Assembly (NCBI GenBank): GCA_905215325.1
Contig: CAJMPP010000007.1
Span: forward strand, 4,214 to 68,213
Source: an uncultured bacterium
Lineage (GTDB): Bacteria > Actinomycetota > Coriobacteriia > Coriobacteriales > Eggerthellaceae
Direction of reading: 5' to 3'
Length of the DNA: 64,000 nucleotides
The notes beneath the pieces were generated by a model. It saw only the letters and a list, made by a program, of their open reading frames with translations. It had not been told where the DNA came from and searched no databases. The stretch's first letter is position 1. Each line of letters starts with the position of its first letter. The position numbers and the translations under genes were made by a program. This document shows, one piece after another, positions 23,524 to 33,015 of this stretch.

Positions 23524-26500
23524 CTAGCGGCTACGTCGGTACGCGGCTATCGCCGCGACAAGGGCGGCAAGAGCAACGATGGCCAGCGGGATGGCGGGCA
23601 CATCATCGCCGGTTTCCGGGGAGAAATCGCCCGGTTTGCGCAGATCGTCCGGATCGGCCAGGTCCTTCGAACCACCGTGATCCTTGGGGCCGGGCGGCTC
23701 GGGGTCATGTCGATCCCCCGGATCCTTGGAGCCGGGATCGGGATCGACATCCAGCACCCCGGTTACCGCATAACCGACCCGAAGATGCTCGTCACAGGGC
23801 TCGATAGGCACCTGCTCACCAGCACCGTCGGCCGAACCCCCAGCACCCGATGATGCAGCAGCCGCCTTGTCCTGCGCAGCGCCGCCCGCAGGCGGGGCCC
23901 CGGCGGCGGTGGGGTTGCCGAACCTGGAGCTATCCCAGCCAAGCGCCACCCAACGCCCGCCTACCCAACCGCCGGTCGAGTTCCCGACGAAGTCATAAGA
24001 GCCCGCATCGTTCAGCGACGAATCGAACAGGTGCGTCTCCTGAGGCTCGAACGCGCCCTTCTCCCCGATGGCGATGCGCGTTGCCGCAACGGCCCCCTGC
24101 TCGCCGATGACCAGGTCCGTGTAGGTCGACGCGAAGGAGCTGACCGGGGCAAGCGCGCGGCAAGCTATTTGCTCGCCGTCAAGGTTGAACTTCACGACGG
24201 CGCCCTCGCGAAACGCGTCGTCTTGGGCCCCATCGGCTTCCACGCGACCCGACGCCAGCACGTAAACGGAATCCTCACGAGCCTCCACATCGCAGATGAC
24301 CTGATAGCCACCAAGCTTACAGGTACGCACCGGTTCCAAGCTTTCGGTGAAATCCTCGACCGCATCGGGGTCCAGCTCGGCCGGCGCGCTCGCGAGGCAC
24401 GCCTCAACCGCATCCGCGTCATACAGGCGGACCGCATAGCTCGGCCCGTCGGGGTTGCCGAAGCCGTTGTCGGAAAACACCGCGGCGATCAGCCCGTTGC
24501 CCGCATCGTAGACATCCCTTGCCCGCGTCCAAAGCACGCCTTCGCCGTTCGAGGACGCGTCGTCGGCGGCTCGCGCAGTCACATCGGAGCCCGCGAACGC
24601 CGGCGCCAGCACATAGCCGTCGCCAAGCCCGAACTGATAGGCATACGAGCCCACGACCGGCGCATCCCCCACCGCCATGGCGCGGAACAGCCCGGTGTAG
24701 CGACTTAGAGGCGCCTCGCGGATCACCTGGCGCGTATCCAGATCCACCAGATAGGCGCGGGCCAGGCCGGAAGCTTCACCGTACTCGAACGATGCCGTCA
24801 CCAGGCAGCGGTCCTCGGGCAGCATGGCACAGCGCAGCACGGTGCTGGTCAGCGGATACGTCGGCAGCACAGCCCCTTCGATCATCGCCTCGCCCACCTT
24901 CGACGGGTCGTTCTCGTCGATGGTCTCCAGATACAGGTCCTCGCCGACCGCGCGCATGAAGCAATGCGACCCGTCGGCGCGCGCGAACACCGACGATATG
25001 CCGACGTTCTCGACCACCGGGTCCGTTTCCAGCTCGTAAAAGCCGTGCGCGCCGAATCCGGTCAGGCCAGACGGGGAGAACGGCACGCGAATCTCCTTGG
25101 AATACACCTCCTGCCCGCCGACCACGCCCAACAGGAAGCACCCCGCAGGAAACACCGCCTCGCAGGCGCTGTTCGGGGACACCTCGCCAGGGTTGAGCTT
25201 GTAATCCATGGAAACGGTATCCCCGCTTGCATCGGCAACGGAAAGGATTCGCTTCCCGTCTATCTCAAGGTACGGGAACGCTCCGGTCTCATAGGCCTTG
25301 TAAAGCGCCGGATACGACATGGCAAACGACACCGGGCCCCAGTTCAGCAGCGTCGTCGGCTTCAACGAAAGGGAGAACTCGAGGGGGACGGGCTTAGCGG
25401 CGTCCGACCAGGAGATGGTCACCGCGCCGGAGCCCTCGCCGCATTCGCCGACCGAGAACGTCAAGCCTGTGAAGCCGCCGCCGATGCTTTCGCCGAAGTT
25501 CGTGGAGGGATACGTCGTCGGCGACACCTCCTGGCCGTCGCGGAGCATGCACCCGTAGCCGGTGCCCGTGACAGCGGCGGGGGCATAGCCTATGCCGGAG
25601 GTGTGGGCTTCGTCCATATCGGGGTCGACCAGCTCGATAAGCTGGTTGCCGGGCGTCCCGGTGGTGTTCTTGTACAGGTAGTCGTCCCCATCTTGGGAAA
25701 GCGTCGCCTGCACGCGGAAAAGCCTGAAGCCCGACGGCAGGGGGATATCTTGACCCCCGCGTTTGTACACCACCGACTGGTTGCCGGCATAGCGATCGTA
25801 CTGCAGCAGGTAATACGACGAGAACAGGCCCTTTTCCGGGTCCAGCAGATCCTCGGAATCCGATACGGCGATAAACCCGCCGCATTCATGCAAGTCAGGC
25901 CCCGTGAAGGCGGAAAGCACCTGGTCAAGCGAGTGCCCGTCATAGTGCTCCAGCGCACCGTCGCGCAGCACGTCGACGCCGCCGGCGTTCGCGACCACGC
26001 GCACGACCTTGTCCTCGTCAACCCAACCGAGCATCCATTTGAAGAAGGCGTTGGTATCGCCGGTGTTGTTGTCCATCAGGTCGAACGTCAGGCACCCGGA
26101 ACGCTCGGTCGGATCCGCCGAGGTCCTACGATAGCTGTACAGGTCGGGAAGGCCGAGCACATGGCCCGTTTCATGGATGAGCGTGGAGGCCGCCGTGCCC
26201 TCGGCGCTGTTCTCGGCCAGCAGGCACGCGTTCCACAGGCGCTTACCGTCCCAGGACCGTTCGCACACCTCGGGCGAGGCCTGCTGCTGCACCGTCCATT
26301 CTTGGCTCCACCAGGTGCTTCCCCACCCCGTGACCGGGCCGGCGAAATGGATGTACACGCAGTCGATATAGCCGTCGTCGTTGGCGTCGAACTGCGAAAG
26401 ATCAAGGGTCTCGTCAAGCGCATCGAGCGCTTCAACGAACAACATGTTGATATCGCCCTGATAGTAGCTGCGCTCGTGCTTCGTCTGATAATCCACGGCG

Positions 26501-27054
26501 GTGCCCGATATGTCCAACTTGCCGTAGCTTGCGCGCTCATAGTACGCATGCAGGCTTTCGTAAGGGAAGCCCGACACATTGTTGCCGCTGAACAACGCAT
26601 CGAGCGCCTCAAGCGTATCATCGTCGGCGAAGGAGCAGTCGGGGAACGAAACGCGCAACGCAAGGGCGCGGCCAACGCCGACCGTGGCCATGCCGCTTTT
26701 CCAAACAGACGGAACCGCGGAACGCATCGGGGACGCACCGGCATACGAGCCGAGGGCCTCCGCTTGCCGGGCAAGGGCCTGCTGCGTCAAGTCGGCGGAC
26801 GGCCGCTCGTGGCCAAGGCGTTCGGCGGCCTGCGCGCGCTCGTCAAACGAGCCGTCGGCGCGGTACGCCTGGACCTGCTCCTCGGTCGGGATGCACGGCA
26901 AGTCCTGGTAGTCAGCCCCGGCGGCATCAACGGCGAACGCAGGCGCAGGGGCGGCCGCGAAGGCCAGTGCCAGGGCGATGGCCGCGACCGCGCTTGAAGC
27001 GATGATCTTCGCCTGATGCGCAAGGGCATCAACAGTTGACGGGTGATTGCTCAT
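23524..27054 (-). CDS. Surface-anchored M6-type metalloprotease
   Basis: 1176-residue exported zinc protease. Signal peptide about residues 1-42 (hydrophobic core then AAPAPAFAVDAAG). The zinc motif is H294-ETGHVLGLPD with the M6-type continuation LYSY, preceded by an EF-hand-like calcium loop DANDDGYID (223-231). A large beta-rich region of unknown function follows (about 450-1090), then a Pro/Asp/Gly-rich wall-spanning stretch and a C-terminal sorting-like signal SPETGDD + hydrophobic helix + RRSR. The ATG at 27054 follows GAAAGGAAC. Family members (immune inhibitor A type) degrade host or matrix proteins; the substrate here is unknown. The anchor could be sortase-processed or simply a transmembrane helix. 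Monocistronic. Confidence 0.87.
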   Translation of the reverse strand: MSNHPSTVDALAHQAKIIASSAVAAIALALAFAAAPAPAFAVDAAGADYQDLPCIPTEEQVQAYRADGSFDERAQAAERLGHERPSADLTQQALARQAEALGSYAGASPMRSAVPSVWKSGMATVGVGRALALRVSFPDCSFADDDTLEALDALFSGNNVSGFPYESLHAYYERASYGKLDISGTAVDYQTKHERSYYQGDINMLFVEALDALDETLDLSQFDANDDGYIDCVYIHFAGPVTGWGSTWWSQEWTVQQQASPEVCERSWDGKRLWNACLLAENSAEGTAASTLIHETGHVLGLPDLYSYRRTSADPTERSGCLTFDLMDNNTGDTNAFFKWMLGWVDEDKVVRVVANAGGVDVLRDGALEHYDGHSLDQVLSAFTGPDLHECGGFIAVSDSEDLLDPEKGLFSSYYLLQYDRYAGNQSVVYKRGGQDIPLPSGFRLFRVQATLSQDGDDYLYKNTTGTPGNQLIELVDPDMDEAHTSGIGYAPAAVTGTGYGCMLRDGQEVSPTTYPSTNFGESIGGGFTGLTFSVGECGEGSGAVTISWSDAAKPVPLEFSLSLKPTTLLNWGPVSFAMSYPALYKAYETGAFPYLEIDGKRILSVADASGDTVSMDYKLNPGEVSPNSACEAVFPAGCFLLGVVGGQEVYSKEIRVPFSPSGLTGFGAHGFYELETDPVVENVGISSVFARADGSHCFMRAVGEDLYLETIDENDPSKVGEAMIEGAVLPTYPLTSTVLRCAMLPEDRCLVTASFEYGEASGLARAYLVDLDTRQVIREAPLSRYTGLFRAMAVGDAPVVGSYAYQFGLGDGYVLAPAFAGSDVTARAADDASSNGEGVLWTRARDVYDAGNGLIAAVFSDNGFGNPDGPSYAVRLYDADAVEACLASAPAELDPDAVEDFTESLEPVRTCKLGGYQVICDVEAREDSVYVLASGRVEADGAQDDAFREGAVVKFNLDGEQIACRALAPVSSFASTYTDLVIGEQGAVAATRIAIGEKGAFEPQETHLFDSSLNDAGSYDFVGNSTGGWVGGRWVALGWDSSRFGNPTAAGAPPAGGAAQDKAAAASSGAGGSADGAGEQVPIEPCDEHLRVGYAVTGVLDVDPDPGSKDPGDRHDPEPPGPKDHGGSKDLADPDDLRKPGDFSPETGDDVPAIPLAIVALAALVAAIAAYRRSR

Positions 27055-27192
27055 GCGGTTCCTTTCGCAAGGGAGGGGCCCGTCATCCGCCTGCCGGTTC
27101 GCGCCTTACGGAACTTGATAACGAAACGAACACGGAGACGCGTTCACCGGCGAACGCTTGGAGGAAGGGCGTCGATCCACCTATCCGACCCT

Positions 27193-27224
27193 AAAAAGAG
27201 AGCGGTTGCTGCTAACAACCGCTC
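27193..27224 (-). terminator. Terminator of the plsY-gpsA transcript
   Basis: 9-bp stem GAGCGGTTG/CAACCGCTC with 7-nt loop; on the minus strand it is followed by TCTTTTTAG. It lies 55 bp beyond the gpsA stop codon. Confidence 0.88.
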
Positions 27225-27279
27225 ATCGGCAAAACTATATCAAGGAGGACTATACAGCCCAGAAACCCCCAGGTCAATC

Positions 27280-28281
27280 CTACAGTCCGTAGAACTCGGT
27301 GGTCAAAGGCCTTGCGAACAGGTCCTTGGCGGCCGCCTTCGGGTCGGCGTCTTCCCATACCACGCCGCGCACCACGTCGGTGATGGGCAGCTCGACGTCG
27401 TAGGCCTCCGACAGCGTCTTCAGCGTTTTGCACGCCAACGCGCCTTCGACCACCATATGCGTGCGCTCGCGATACCCGTCAAGCGTGCCGCCCTGCGCCA
27501 GCTCCACGCCGAACGAGCGGTTGCGCGAATGCTCGGAGGTGCACGTGGCGATCAGGTCGCCCGCGCCCGCCAAACCCATGCACGTGATGGCTTGCCCGCC
27601 GCACTTCACCGTCAAGCGGCTCATCTCGGCCAGGCCGCGCGTCATAAGCATGGCTGCCGTGTTGTCGCCGTAGCCCAGACCGTACGCCACGCCCACGGCG
27701 ATGGCGATGACGTTCTTGAACGCGGCGCACAGCTCCACGCCCGTGACATCGTCGCTGGTGTAGGTGCGGAACGTTGGCGAGGCGAACAGGTCGCGAAACA
27801 GCACCGCCGTGTCCTGGCCCGACGACGCGATCACGGTGCCCGCCGGCTTGGCCTTGATGACCTCCTCGGCATGGTTGGGGCCCGAGAGCACGGCCAGACG
27901 ATCCCTGTTGCCCAACTCGGACTCGAACACGCCCACGGGCAGATAGCCGCTTTCAGCCTCCACGCCCTTCGAGCAGATGATGATGGGGAACTGATCGTCC
28001 ACCACATCGGACAGCACGCGCGCCACGCCGCGCAACAGGTTCGAGGGCGTCACGATGACGGCGGCCTTCGCGCGATGCAGCGCGTCACGGTACGAGGTGG
28101 TGGCCACGATGTTGTCGGACAGCTTCGCATCCGAAAGGTAGCGCGGGTTGACGTGCTCGTGATTGATGCCGTGCACCACCGAATCCTTGCGCGCCCACAG
28201 GCTCACGTTATGCCCGTTGAGGGCCAGCGTCTGCGCCAGCGCGGTTCCCCACGAACCGGCGCCGATGACTGCAACCTTCAT
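27280..28281 (-). CDS. gpsA: Glycerol-3-phosphate dehydrogenase [NAD(P)+]
   Basis: 333-residue cytoplasmic enzyme reducing dihydroxyacetone phosphate to sn-glycerol-3-phosphate for phospholipid synthesis. Seen: Rossmann loop VAVIGAGSWGTALA at the N-terminus, ICSKGVEAESG, the catalytic Lys region ELCAAFKNVIAIAVG and the substrate segment EHSRNRSFGVELAQGG. The ATG at 28281 is chosen since family members begin MKVAVIGAGSWG; a GTG four codons earlier overlaps the likely ribosome-binding site. It is preceded by plsY, whose product uses its glycerol-3-phosphate: a functional operon der-plsY-gpsA with DUF512 ahead. Confidence 0.96.
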   Translation of the reverse strand: MKVAVIGAGSWGTALAQTLALNGHNVSLWARKDSVVHGINHEHVNPRYLSDAKLSDNIVATTSYRDALHRAKAAVIVTPSNLLRGVARVLSDVVDDQFPIIICSKGVEAESGYLPVGVFESELGNRDRLAVLSGPNHAEEVIKAKPAGTVIASSGQDTAVLFRDLFASPTFRTYTSDDVTGVELCAAFKNVIAIAVGVAYGLGYGDNTAAMLMTRGLAEMSRLTVKCGGQAITCMGLAGAGDLIATCTSEHSRNRSFGVELAQGGTLDGYRERTHMVVEGALACKTLKTLSEAYDVELPITDVVRGVVWEDADPKAAAKDLFARPLTTEFYGL

Positions 28282-28298
28282 GTCGTCGTCCACTTTCC

Positions 28299-28964
28299 TT
28301 ACGCTTCCTTACCCTTTTGCCCGATACGGCGCTCGTTGCCAGCGCGCAGGCGCTCGATGTTGCCGCGGTGTGCCCAAACCACCGTCAACGCGGCAACCGT
28401 GGTGCATACCCACGCCGCCGGCGCGAACGTGGCGTACAGGAAATAGTACGCGGCGAACAGCGGGCACGCCCCCGCGGCGGCGATGGAGCCCACCGACACG
28501 TACTTGGTGGCAAGCACCAACACGGCGAAGATGGCCAGCTCAAGGCATGCGCCCTGCCAGCCGAACGTCACGAAAAGGCAGCCCACGGCCACGGCGATGC
28601 CCTTGCCGCCCTTGAATCCCAGCCAGGGGCTGAAGATGTGCCCCCACACGCAGCCGAGGAAGGCCACCGTGACGAAGTCGTCGTAGCCGATCACATGGCC
28701 CGACAGCGATACGCCGCCGCCGAACATGGCCGCAGCCGCGGCCGCGATCAGGCCCGATACGATGCCCTTGCCGAAATCCAGCACGAACACGGCGCTGCCG
28801 CCCACCTTGCCCATGGTGCGCATGGCGTTGGTGGTGCCGATGTTGCCCGAGCCGTGCTCGCGGATATCGGTGTGGTAGAACACCTTCGAGATGATGACGC
28901 CCCAGGGGATGGACCCAAGCAAGAAAGAGATGACGAAAACCCCTAATGCTACCAGCAGTTCCAC
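28299..28964 (-). CDS. plsY: Glycerol-3-phosphate acyltransferase PlsY
   Basis: 221-residue integral membrane acyltransferase that transfers an acyl group from acyl-phosphate to sn-glycerol-3-phosphate. Visible are the motifs LGSIPWGVIISKVF, REHGSGNIGTTNAMRTMG and FKGGKGIAVAVG, which form the active site in this family, spread over several predicted helices. It starts with a GTG at 28964 eight bp after the der stop codon, with AGGAAAG overlapping that stop, so it is translationally linked to der. gpsA follows 17 bp downstream and supplies its substrate. Confidence 0.95.
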   Translation of the reverse strand: MELLVALGVFVISFLLGSIPWGVIISKVFYHTDIREHGSGNIGTTNAMRTMGKVGGSAVFVLDFGKGIVSGLIAAAAAAMFGGGVSLSGHVIGYDDFVTVAFLGCVWGHIFSPWLGFKGGKGIAVAVGCLFVTFGWQGACLELAIFAVLVLATKYVSVGSIAAAGACPLFAAYYFLYATFAPAAWVCTTVAALTVVWAHRGNIERLRAGNERRIGQKGKEA

Positions 28965-28976
28965 AGCGGCTCTTTC

Positions 28977-30293
28977 CTAGTCCTTCTTCTTGAACTTCAT
29001 ACGGATGGGCGTGCCCGTCAGGTCGAACGACTTTCGCAGGCGATTCTCCAGGAAGCGTTCGTAGTTATCGTTGACCAGGTCGGGGCGGTTCACGAAGAAC
29101 GTGAACTGCGGCGGGCACGTTGCCGTTTGCGTGACGTACTTCATGCGCAGGATGGCCTTGCCCTTCGACACGGTGTGACCGCCCTCGCGGATCTCGCCAA
29201 GCCAGACGTTGAGCTGGTTGGTGGGGATGCTCTTGCAGAAGTTCTCGTAGGCGACGTCAACGGCTTCCCAGATGCGATGGACGGACTTGCCCGTGAGCGC
29301 GCAGGTGGCCACAACGGGGGCATAGCCCACGAAGGTCATGCGGTCGGCGATCTTCTCACGAACCTCGGCCTTGGCGTCGGGGCCCTCCACCAGGTCCCAC
29401 TTGTTCAGCACGATGACCATGGCGCACTGGCGATCGGCGGCGAAGCCGGCCACGCGCTGGTCCTGGTCGGTCAGGCCGATGGAGCCGTCGATGACCAGGA
29501 TGGCCACGTCGGCACGGTCGATGGCGCGCATAGCGCGCACGAAGCCGTAGTACTCCACGTCCTCGTCGATCTTGCTCTTCTGGCGCAGGCCGGCGGTGTC
29601 GACGATGGTATAACGCTGGCCGTCGTGTTCGATGACGGTGTCGATGGCGTCGCGCGTGGTGCCGGCGATGTTGGACACGATGGAGCGGTCATCCGAGGTC
29701 AGACGGTTGGTCAGCGAGGACTTGCCAGCGTTGGGGCGGCCGATGATGGCGATGTTGATGCCGCCGTCCTCTTCCTCGTCGTCGGCGATCTCGACCTTCT
29801 TCAGGTCCTCGACCACGGCATCGAGCAGGTCGCCCGTGCCGTTGCCGTGCAGCGAGGAGACGGACCACGGATCGCCCAGGCCCAGCTGATAGAACTCCCA
29901 GACCTGGTCCATGGTATCGGGGTTGTCCATTTTGTTCACCACCAGATACACCGGCTTGGAGGTCTTGCGCAGCACGCGCGCCACCTCCTCGTCGTCTGCG
30001 TTGATGCCGGTGCGGCCGTCGACGATGAAGACGATGACGTCGGCCTCGTTCACGCCGGCGAACGCCTGCGTGCGGATGGAGCTTTGGAACGCGTCGTCGT
30101 CGCCCATCTCGATACCGCCCGTGTCGATGAGCTTGAACGGCACGCCGTTCCAGTCGGCGATGTGGTACGAACGGTCGCGGGTGACGCCGCGCATCTCGTG
30201 CACGATGGCCTCGTCGGCCTGGGCAATGCGGTTAACGAAGGTGGACTTGCCGACGTTCGGCCGTCCAACAACCGCCACAATGGGCAGAGCCAT
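28977..30293 (-). CDS. der: Ribosome biogenesis GTPase Der (EngA)
   Basis: 438-residue double-GTPase needed for 50S subunit assembly. Two tandem G domains: first P-loop GRPNVGKST at the N-terminus with DTGGIE and NKMD; second GRPNAGKSS near residue 185 with DTAGLRQKSK and NKWD; then a C-terminal KH-like domain (RMKYVTQTATCPPQFTFFVN). All motifs are intact and length is typical. Start ATG at 30293 behind AAAGGA. Upstream lies the DUF512 radical-SAM gene and downstream plsY, an order common in Firmicutes and Coriobacteriia. Confidence 0.97.
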   Translation of the reverse strand: MALPIVAVVGRPNVGKSTFVNRIAQADEAIVHEMRGVTRDRSYHIADWNGVPFKLIDTGGIEMGDDDAFQSSIRTQAFAGVNEADVIVFIVDGRTGINADDEEVARVLRKTSKPVYLVVNKMDNPDTMDQVWEFYQLGLGDPWSVSSLHGNGTGDLLDAVVEDLKKVEIADDEEEDGGINIAIIGRPNAGKSSLTNRLTSDDRSIVSNIAGTTRDAIDTVIEHDGQRYTIVDTAGLRQKSKIDEDVEYYGFVRAMRAIDRADVAILVIDGSIGLTDQDQRVAGFAADRQCAMVIVLNKWDLVEGPDAKAEVREKIADRMTFVGYAPVVATCALTGKSVHRIWEAVDVAYENFCKSIPTNQLNVWLGEIREGGHTVSKGKAILRMKYVTQTATCPPQFTFFVNRPDLVNDNYERFLENRLRKSFDLTGTPIRMKFKKKD

Positions 30294-30338
30294 ATCAAAT
30301 CCTTTTCGGTTGAGGAAAATACTACGTTTGCGGCGCCG

Positions 30339-31757
30339 CTATTCGCGCGCCAGTTCGACGAGTTCCGGCAAGAACCCAGTCGCGTTACAGGATACCACGC
30401 TCACGGGCACGCCCGCCGCCTTCCCCATATCCTCCAACGTTGCGTCATCGAGCGTGACGCCGTCGTCGTTGAAGATGACCTTGGGGACCACGTACGTCCA
30501 GCCCGGGCGCTCGGCCGCATCGGCGCGGATGGCATCGGCGATGTCGCAGCTGCACAACAGCCCCGTGACGTCGACGTTCCCGCCAAAGAAGCGGTTCTCC
30601 ACGAACAGCGGCTCCACCACCCCGGCAAGCGGGCCGCGCGAGAACAGCGGACCGAAGAAATGCGGCGTGGCCATGCCGGCGATGTAGCGCACGCGCATGC
30701 CCGCCTGCTGCAGCGCCTGCGCAGCCTGCGCGTCAAGCCCGGCCGCTTCCGCTGCTTCCCAATCGTCCACGAACGAGCGGATGATGCCCACGCCGTCCTC
30801 GAACATGCCGAAGTCGCCGTAATGCTCGGTGGGCGGGAGGTTCTCCAGCAGCTCGTCGCCGTAGGCGTTACAGTAGAACTCGTCGGCGGCGAAGGCCCAC
30901 AGGTGGCCGCGTTCGGCAAGGGCGCGCTGCTGAGCAGGCACGATGTTATCCATGGCGGCACGGGCGGCCACCGGGTCGTTGAAGCTTTTCGTGAAGCACG
31001 TCTGGTGCTTGGTGAAGCCCAGCGGCACGATGCAGATGTCCAGGATTCCCGGGCGCGCATACGCCCAGTCAAGCGTCTCGCGCAGCGCGTCGCCATCGTT
31101 CTCGTCGGGCATGAGCACGATCTGCGCGTGGAACTCGATGCCGGCGGCAAGCAGGCGGTCCATCACGTCGATGCCGTGCTGGGCATGCCGACCGATGATG
31201 CGGCGGCGAACCTCGGGGTTGGACGCGTGCAGGGAAACGCGCAGCGGGCTTATGTGCTGCTCGATGATGCGCGCCTCGTCCTCGGCCGATAAGTTGGTGA
31301 ACGTGACGAACGTTCCGGACAGGAAGCTTAGGCGGAAATCGTCGTCGCGCAGGGTCAACGACGGGCGCATGTCGTCGGGCAGCTGGCGCATGAAGCAGAA
31401 GATGCAGGCGTTGCGGCATTGCTTGACGCCATCGAACACCACGCCGGAGAACTCGAAACCCCACTCCTCGCCCTCGTAGCGCTCAAGCTCCACCTCGCCG
31501 GAATCGCCGTCGGTGTCTGTGTAGCCGAGGGTGATCACGTCGTCGGCGGTAAGCCAACGCCAGTCGATCATGTCGCGCACGGGCTGGCCGTCCACGCTGG
31601 TGATGATGCAGCCCGGCGTGAAACCCGCGTCGTCGGCAGGGCTTTCGGGCAGCACGGATTCGATGACGGCCTTCGGGGGCTCGGGAGCGCGGCGCTTGCG
31701 GCCGCCCGTGGACCGCGCAGCCTGATTCGCCACATCCTGAGGAGGATAAATGCCCAC
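30339..31757 (-). CDS. DUF512 radical-SAM/PDZ protein
   Basis: 472-residue protein: N-terminal PDZ-like domain (about 25-95: LPESPADDAGFTPGCIITSVDG), a radical-SAM-like centre with the cluster motif CRNACIFCFM (CxxxCxxC), and the C-terminal DUF512 domain with VENRFFGGNVDVTGLL and a Cys pair LLCSCD. The family is widespread in anaerobes next to der, and is expected to use S-adenosylmethionine radical chemistry; its substrate is not known. The gene starts with GTG at 31757 with AAAGG about 10 bp upstream and ends 45 bp before der. Confidence 0.88.
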   Translation of the reverse strand: MGIYPPQDVANQAARSTGGRKRRAPEPPKAVIESVLPESPADDAGFTPGCIITSVDGQPVRDMIDWRWLTADDVITLGYTDTDGDSGEVELERYEGEEWGFEFSGVVFDGVKQCRNACIFCFMRQLPDDMRPSLTLRDDDFRLSFLSGTFVTFTNLSAEDEARIIEQHISPLRVSLHASNPEVRRRIIGRHAQHGIDVMDRLLAAGIEFHAQIVLMPDENDGDALRETLDWAYARPGILDICIVPLGFTKHQTCFTKSFNDPVAARAAMDNIVPAQQRALAERGHLWAFAADEFYCNAYGDELLENLPPTEHYGDFGMFEDGVGIIRSFVDDWEAAEAAGLDAQAAQALQQAGMRVRYIAGMATPHFFGPLFSRGPLAGVVEPLFVENRFFGGNVDVTGLLCSCDIADAIRADAAERPGWTYVVPKVIFNDDGVTLDDATLEDMGKAAGVPVSVVSCNATGFLPELVELARE

Positions 31758-32014
31758 GTCAACACCGCCTTTCCGCTTCCGTTCGCCCGTATGCCGTCGT
31801 TTTTTCGCAGCATATCATGGTAGCATGCTGCGCCCGCCAAGGCGCACGGCGAGAACGCGACGCGGAAAATCAGCGCAACTGGGCATAGGGCGGAATCGCA
31901 TTTGCCCGGCGGGAACGGCGCGAAGAAGCTGTGGCGAAGAGCGGCTCGGCGCCCACTCTGCAGAAGGGACGCGAAGCCAACGGCGCAAAACCCGGCGATC
32001 GCGGCCCTTTTCCC

Positions 32015-32743
32015 CTACGATGCGGAGAACGACCTGAGGGCGTCGCGAACGGTGCGGTATTGGCGCTGGCTGATGGGGACCGCCTCGTCGCAGTCCATGA
32101 CCAGCCCATCGGCAGAGGCCTGGACCACATGCCCCATGTTCGCCAGATAGCTTTTGTGGCAGCGCACGAAGCTGCCGGACAGCTGCTGCTCAAGCTCGGC
32201 CAGCGCCGCATACGATTCCAGCACGCGAGTATCCGACAGCCTGACCAGCACTTTTCGCCCGAGGCTTTTCACGTACACCACGTCGGCGGGGTCCACGATG
32301 TGCACGGTCCCGGCGCTGCGCAGCGCAAGCGGGCTTGCCGCGCGATGGCCGAGCAGGCCGAACACCTTGTCCAGGGCGTTGCGCGCCTCGCTGGGCGAAT
32401 ACGGCGCCAGCAGCAGATACTGGTGGTCGGTGCCGTAGACCGCCGAGGTGTAGGCGGCGCGCGTGGTGCAGTACACGGTCAGCGGAAGCATGCCGCGGTC
32501 CTGCAGCTCGCGCACCAGCGCGATGCCGGCGCGCTCATCGGACACGCGTGCCGGGAGGGCGCCGGGGGCATCCACGGGAGCGAACAGCGCATCGATGCGC
32601 GGACCTTGGGAGATACGCTCGCTCACCTGGGAAAACGCACAGCTCTCCAGTTGGATGGCGCCGGCACAGGGATGCTGCTCGATGAGCACGCGCAGCGCCT
32701 CGGGCTCGGGCACGGCATCTTCGACGAGCAATATCCTGCACAT
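32015..32743 (-). CDS. LytTR-family regulator with degenerate receiver domain
   Basis: 242-residue transcription regulator. The N-terminal receiver-like domain (1-125) keeps the acidic pair E8-D9 but has Pro (P56 in ALFAPVD) where the phospho-accepting Asp is expected, and Ala (A113 in LLLAPY) in place of the conserved Lys. The C-terminal LytTR DNA-binding domain (about 140-240) is intact: VVYVKSLGRKVLVRL, FVRCHKSYLANMGHV. ATG at 32743 follows GGAGG. No sensor kinase is adjacent. LytTR proteins usually control surface or virulence genes; this one probably acts without phosphorylation. Confidence 0.86.
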   Translation of the reverse strand: MCRILLVEDAVPEPEALRVLIEQHPCAGAIQLESCAFSQVSERISQGPRIDALFAPVDAPGALPARVSDERAGIALVRELQDRGMLPLTVYCTTRAAYTSAVYGTDHQYLLLAPYSPSEARNALDKVFGLLGHRAASPLALRSAGTVHIVDPADVVYVKSLGRKVLVRLSDTRVLESYAALAELEQQLSGSFVRCHKSYLANMGHVVQASADGLVMDCDEAVPISQRQYRTVRDALRSFSAS

Positions 32744-32830
32744 GGTGGCAACCTCCGCATCGCGTTCGCGCGCCGATGCTTTTGCGGCGCCGAACGGCTT
32801 CGTTCATGCTTCAAGGCTAACCCGGTTTTC

Positions 32831-32858
32831 GCCCGATTTGTTGTGCAACAAATCGGGC
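32831..32858 (-). terminator. Long palindrome after ispH
   Basis: GCCCGATTTGTTG (32831-32843) and CAACAAATCGGGC (32846-32858) with only TG between: a 13-bp stem. It lies beyond the ispH stop on the minus strand and about 90 bp upstream of the LytTR start, so it may be the ispH terminator or an operator for the regulator. Confidence 0.5.
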
Positions 32859-32882
32859 CGTTTCTTCACCGTCCATACACAA

Positions 32883-32930
32883 AACCGTCCCCGCCCTCAC
32901 ATGCCGGAGCACGTGCAGACGGGGACGGTT
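32883..32930. repeat. REP-like inverted repeat with GGGGACGG core
   Basis: AACCGTCCCCG (32883-32893) and CGGGGACGGTT (32920-32930) form a perfect 11-bp inverted repeat around 26 bp. Shares GGGGACG with the elements at 21905-22238 and 38293-38372. Confidence 0.7.
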
Positions 32931-33015
32931 CACATGGGGATATATAGGGAAGGCGACGCCACGGTAGCGGATGGTGAAAGGCCGGCCGTCAGCCCACCCG
33001 CACGCCGATGGATCG

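Noticed and set aside
24964..26997. 677-codon open frame on the + strand
   Set aside because: It is antisense to the M6 metalloprotease, which has a signal peptide, zinc motif and anchor; the + frame is Arg/His/Gly-rich as typical for antisense of high-GC genes.
29127..31292. 721-codon open frame on the + strand
   Set aside because: Antisense to der and the DUF512 gene, both with complete motifs; no family resemblance of its own.
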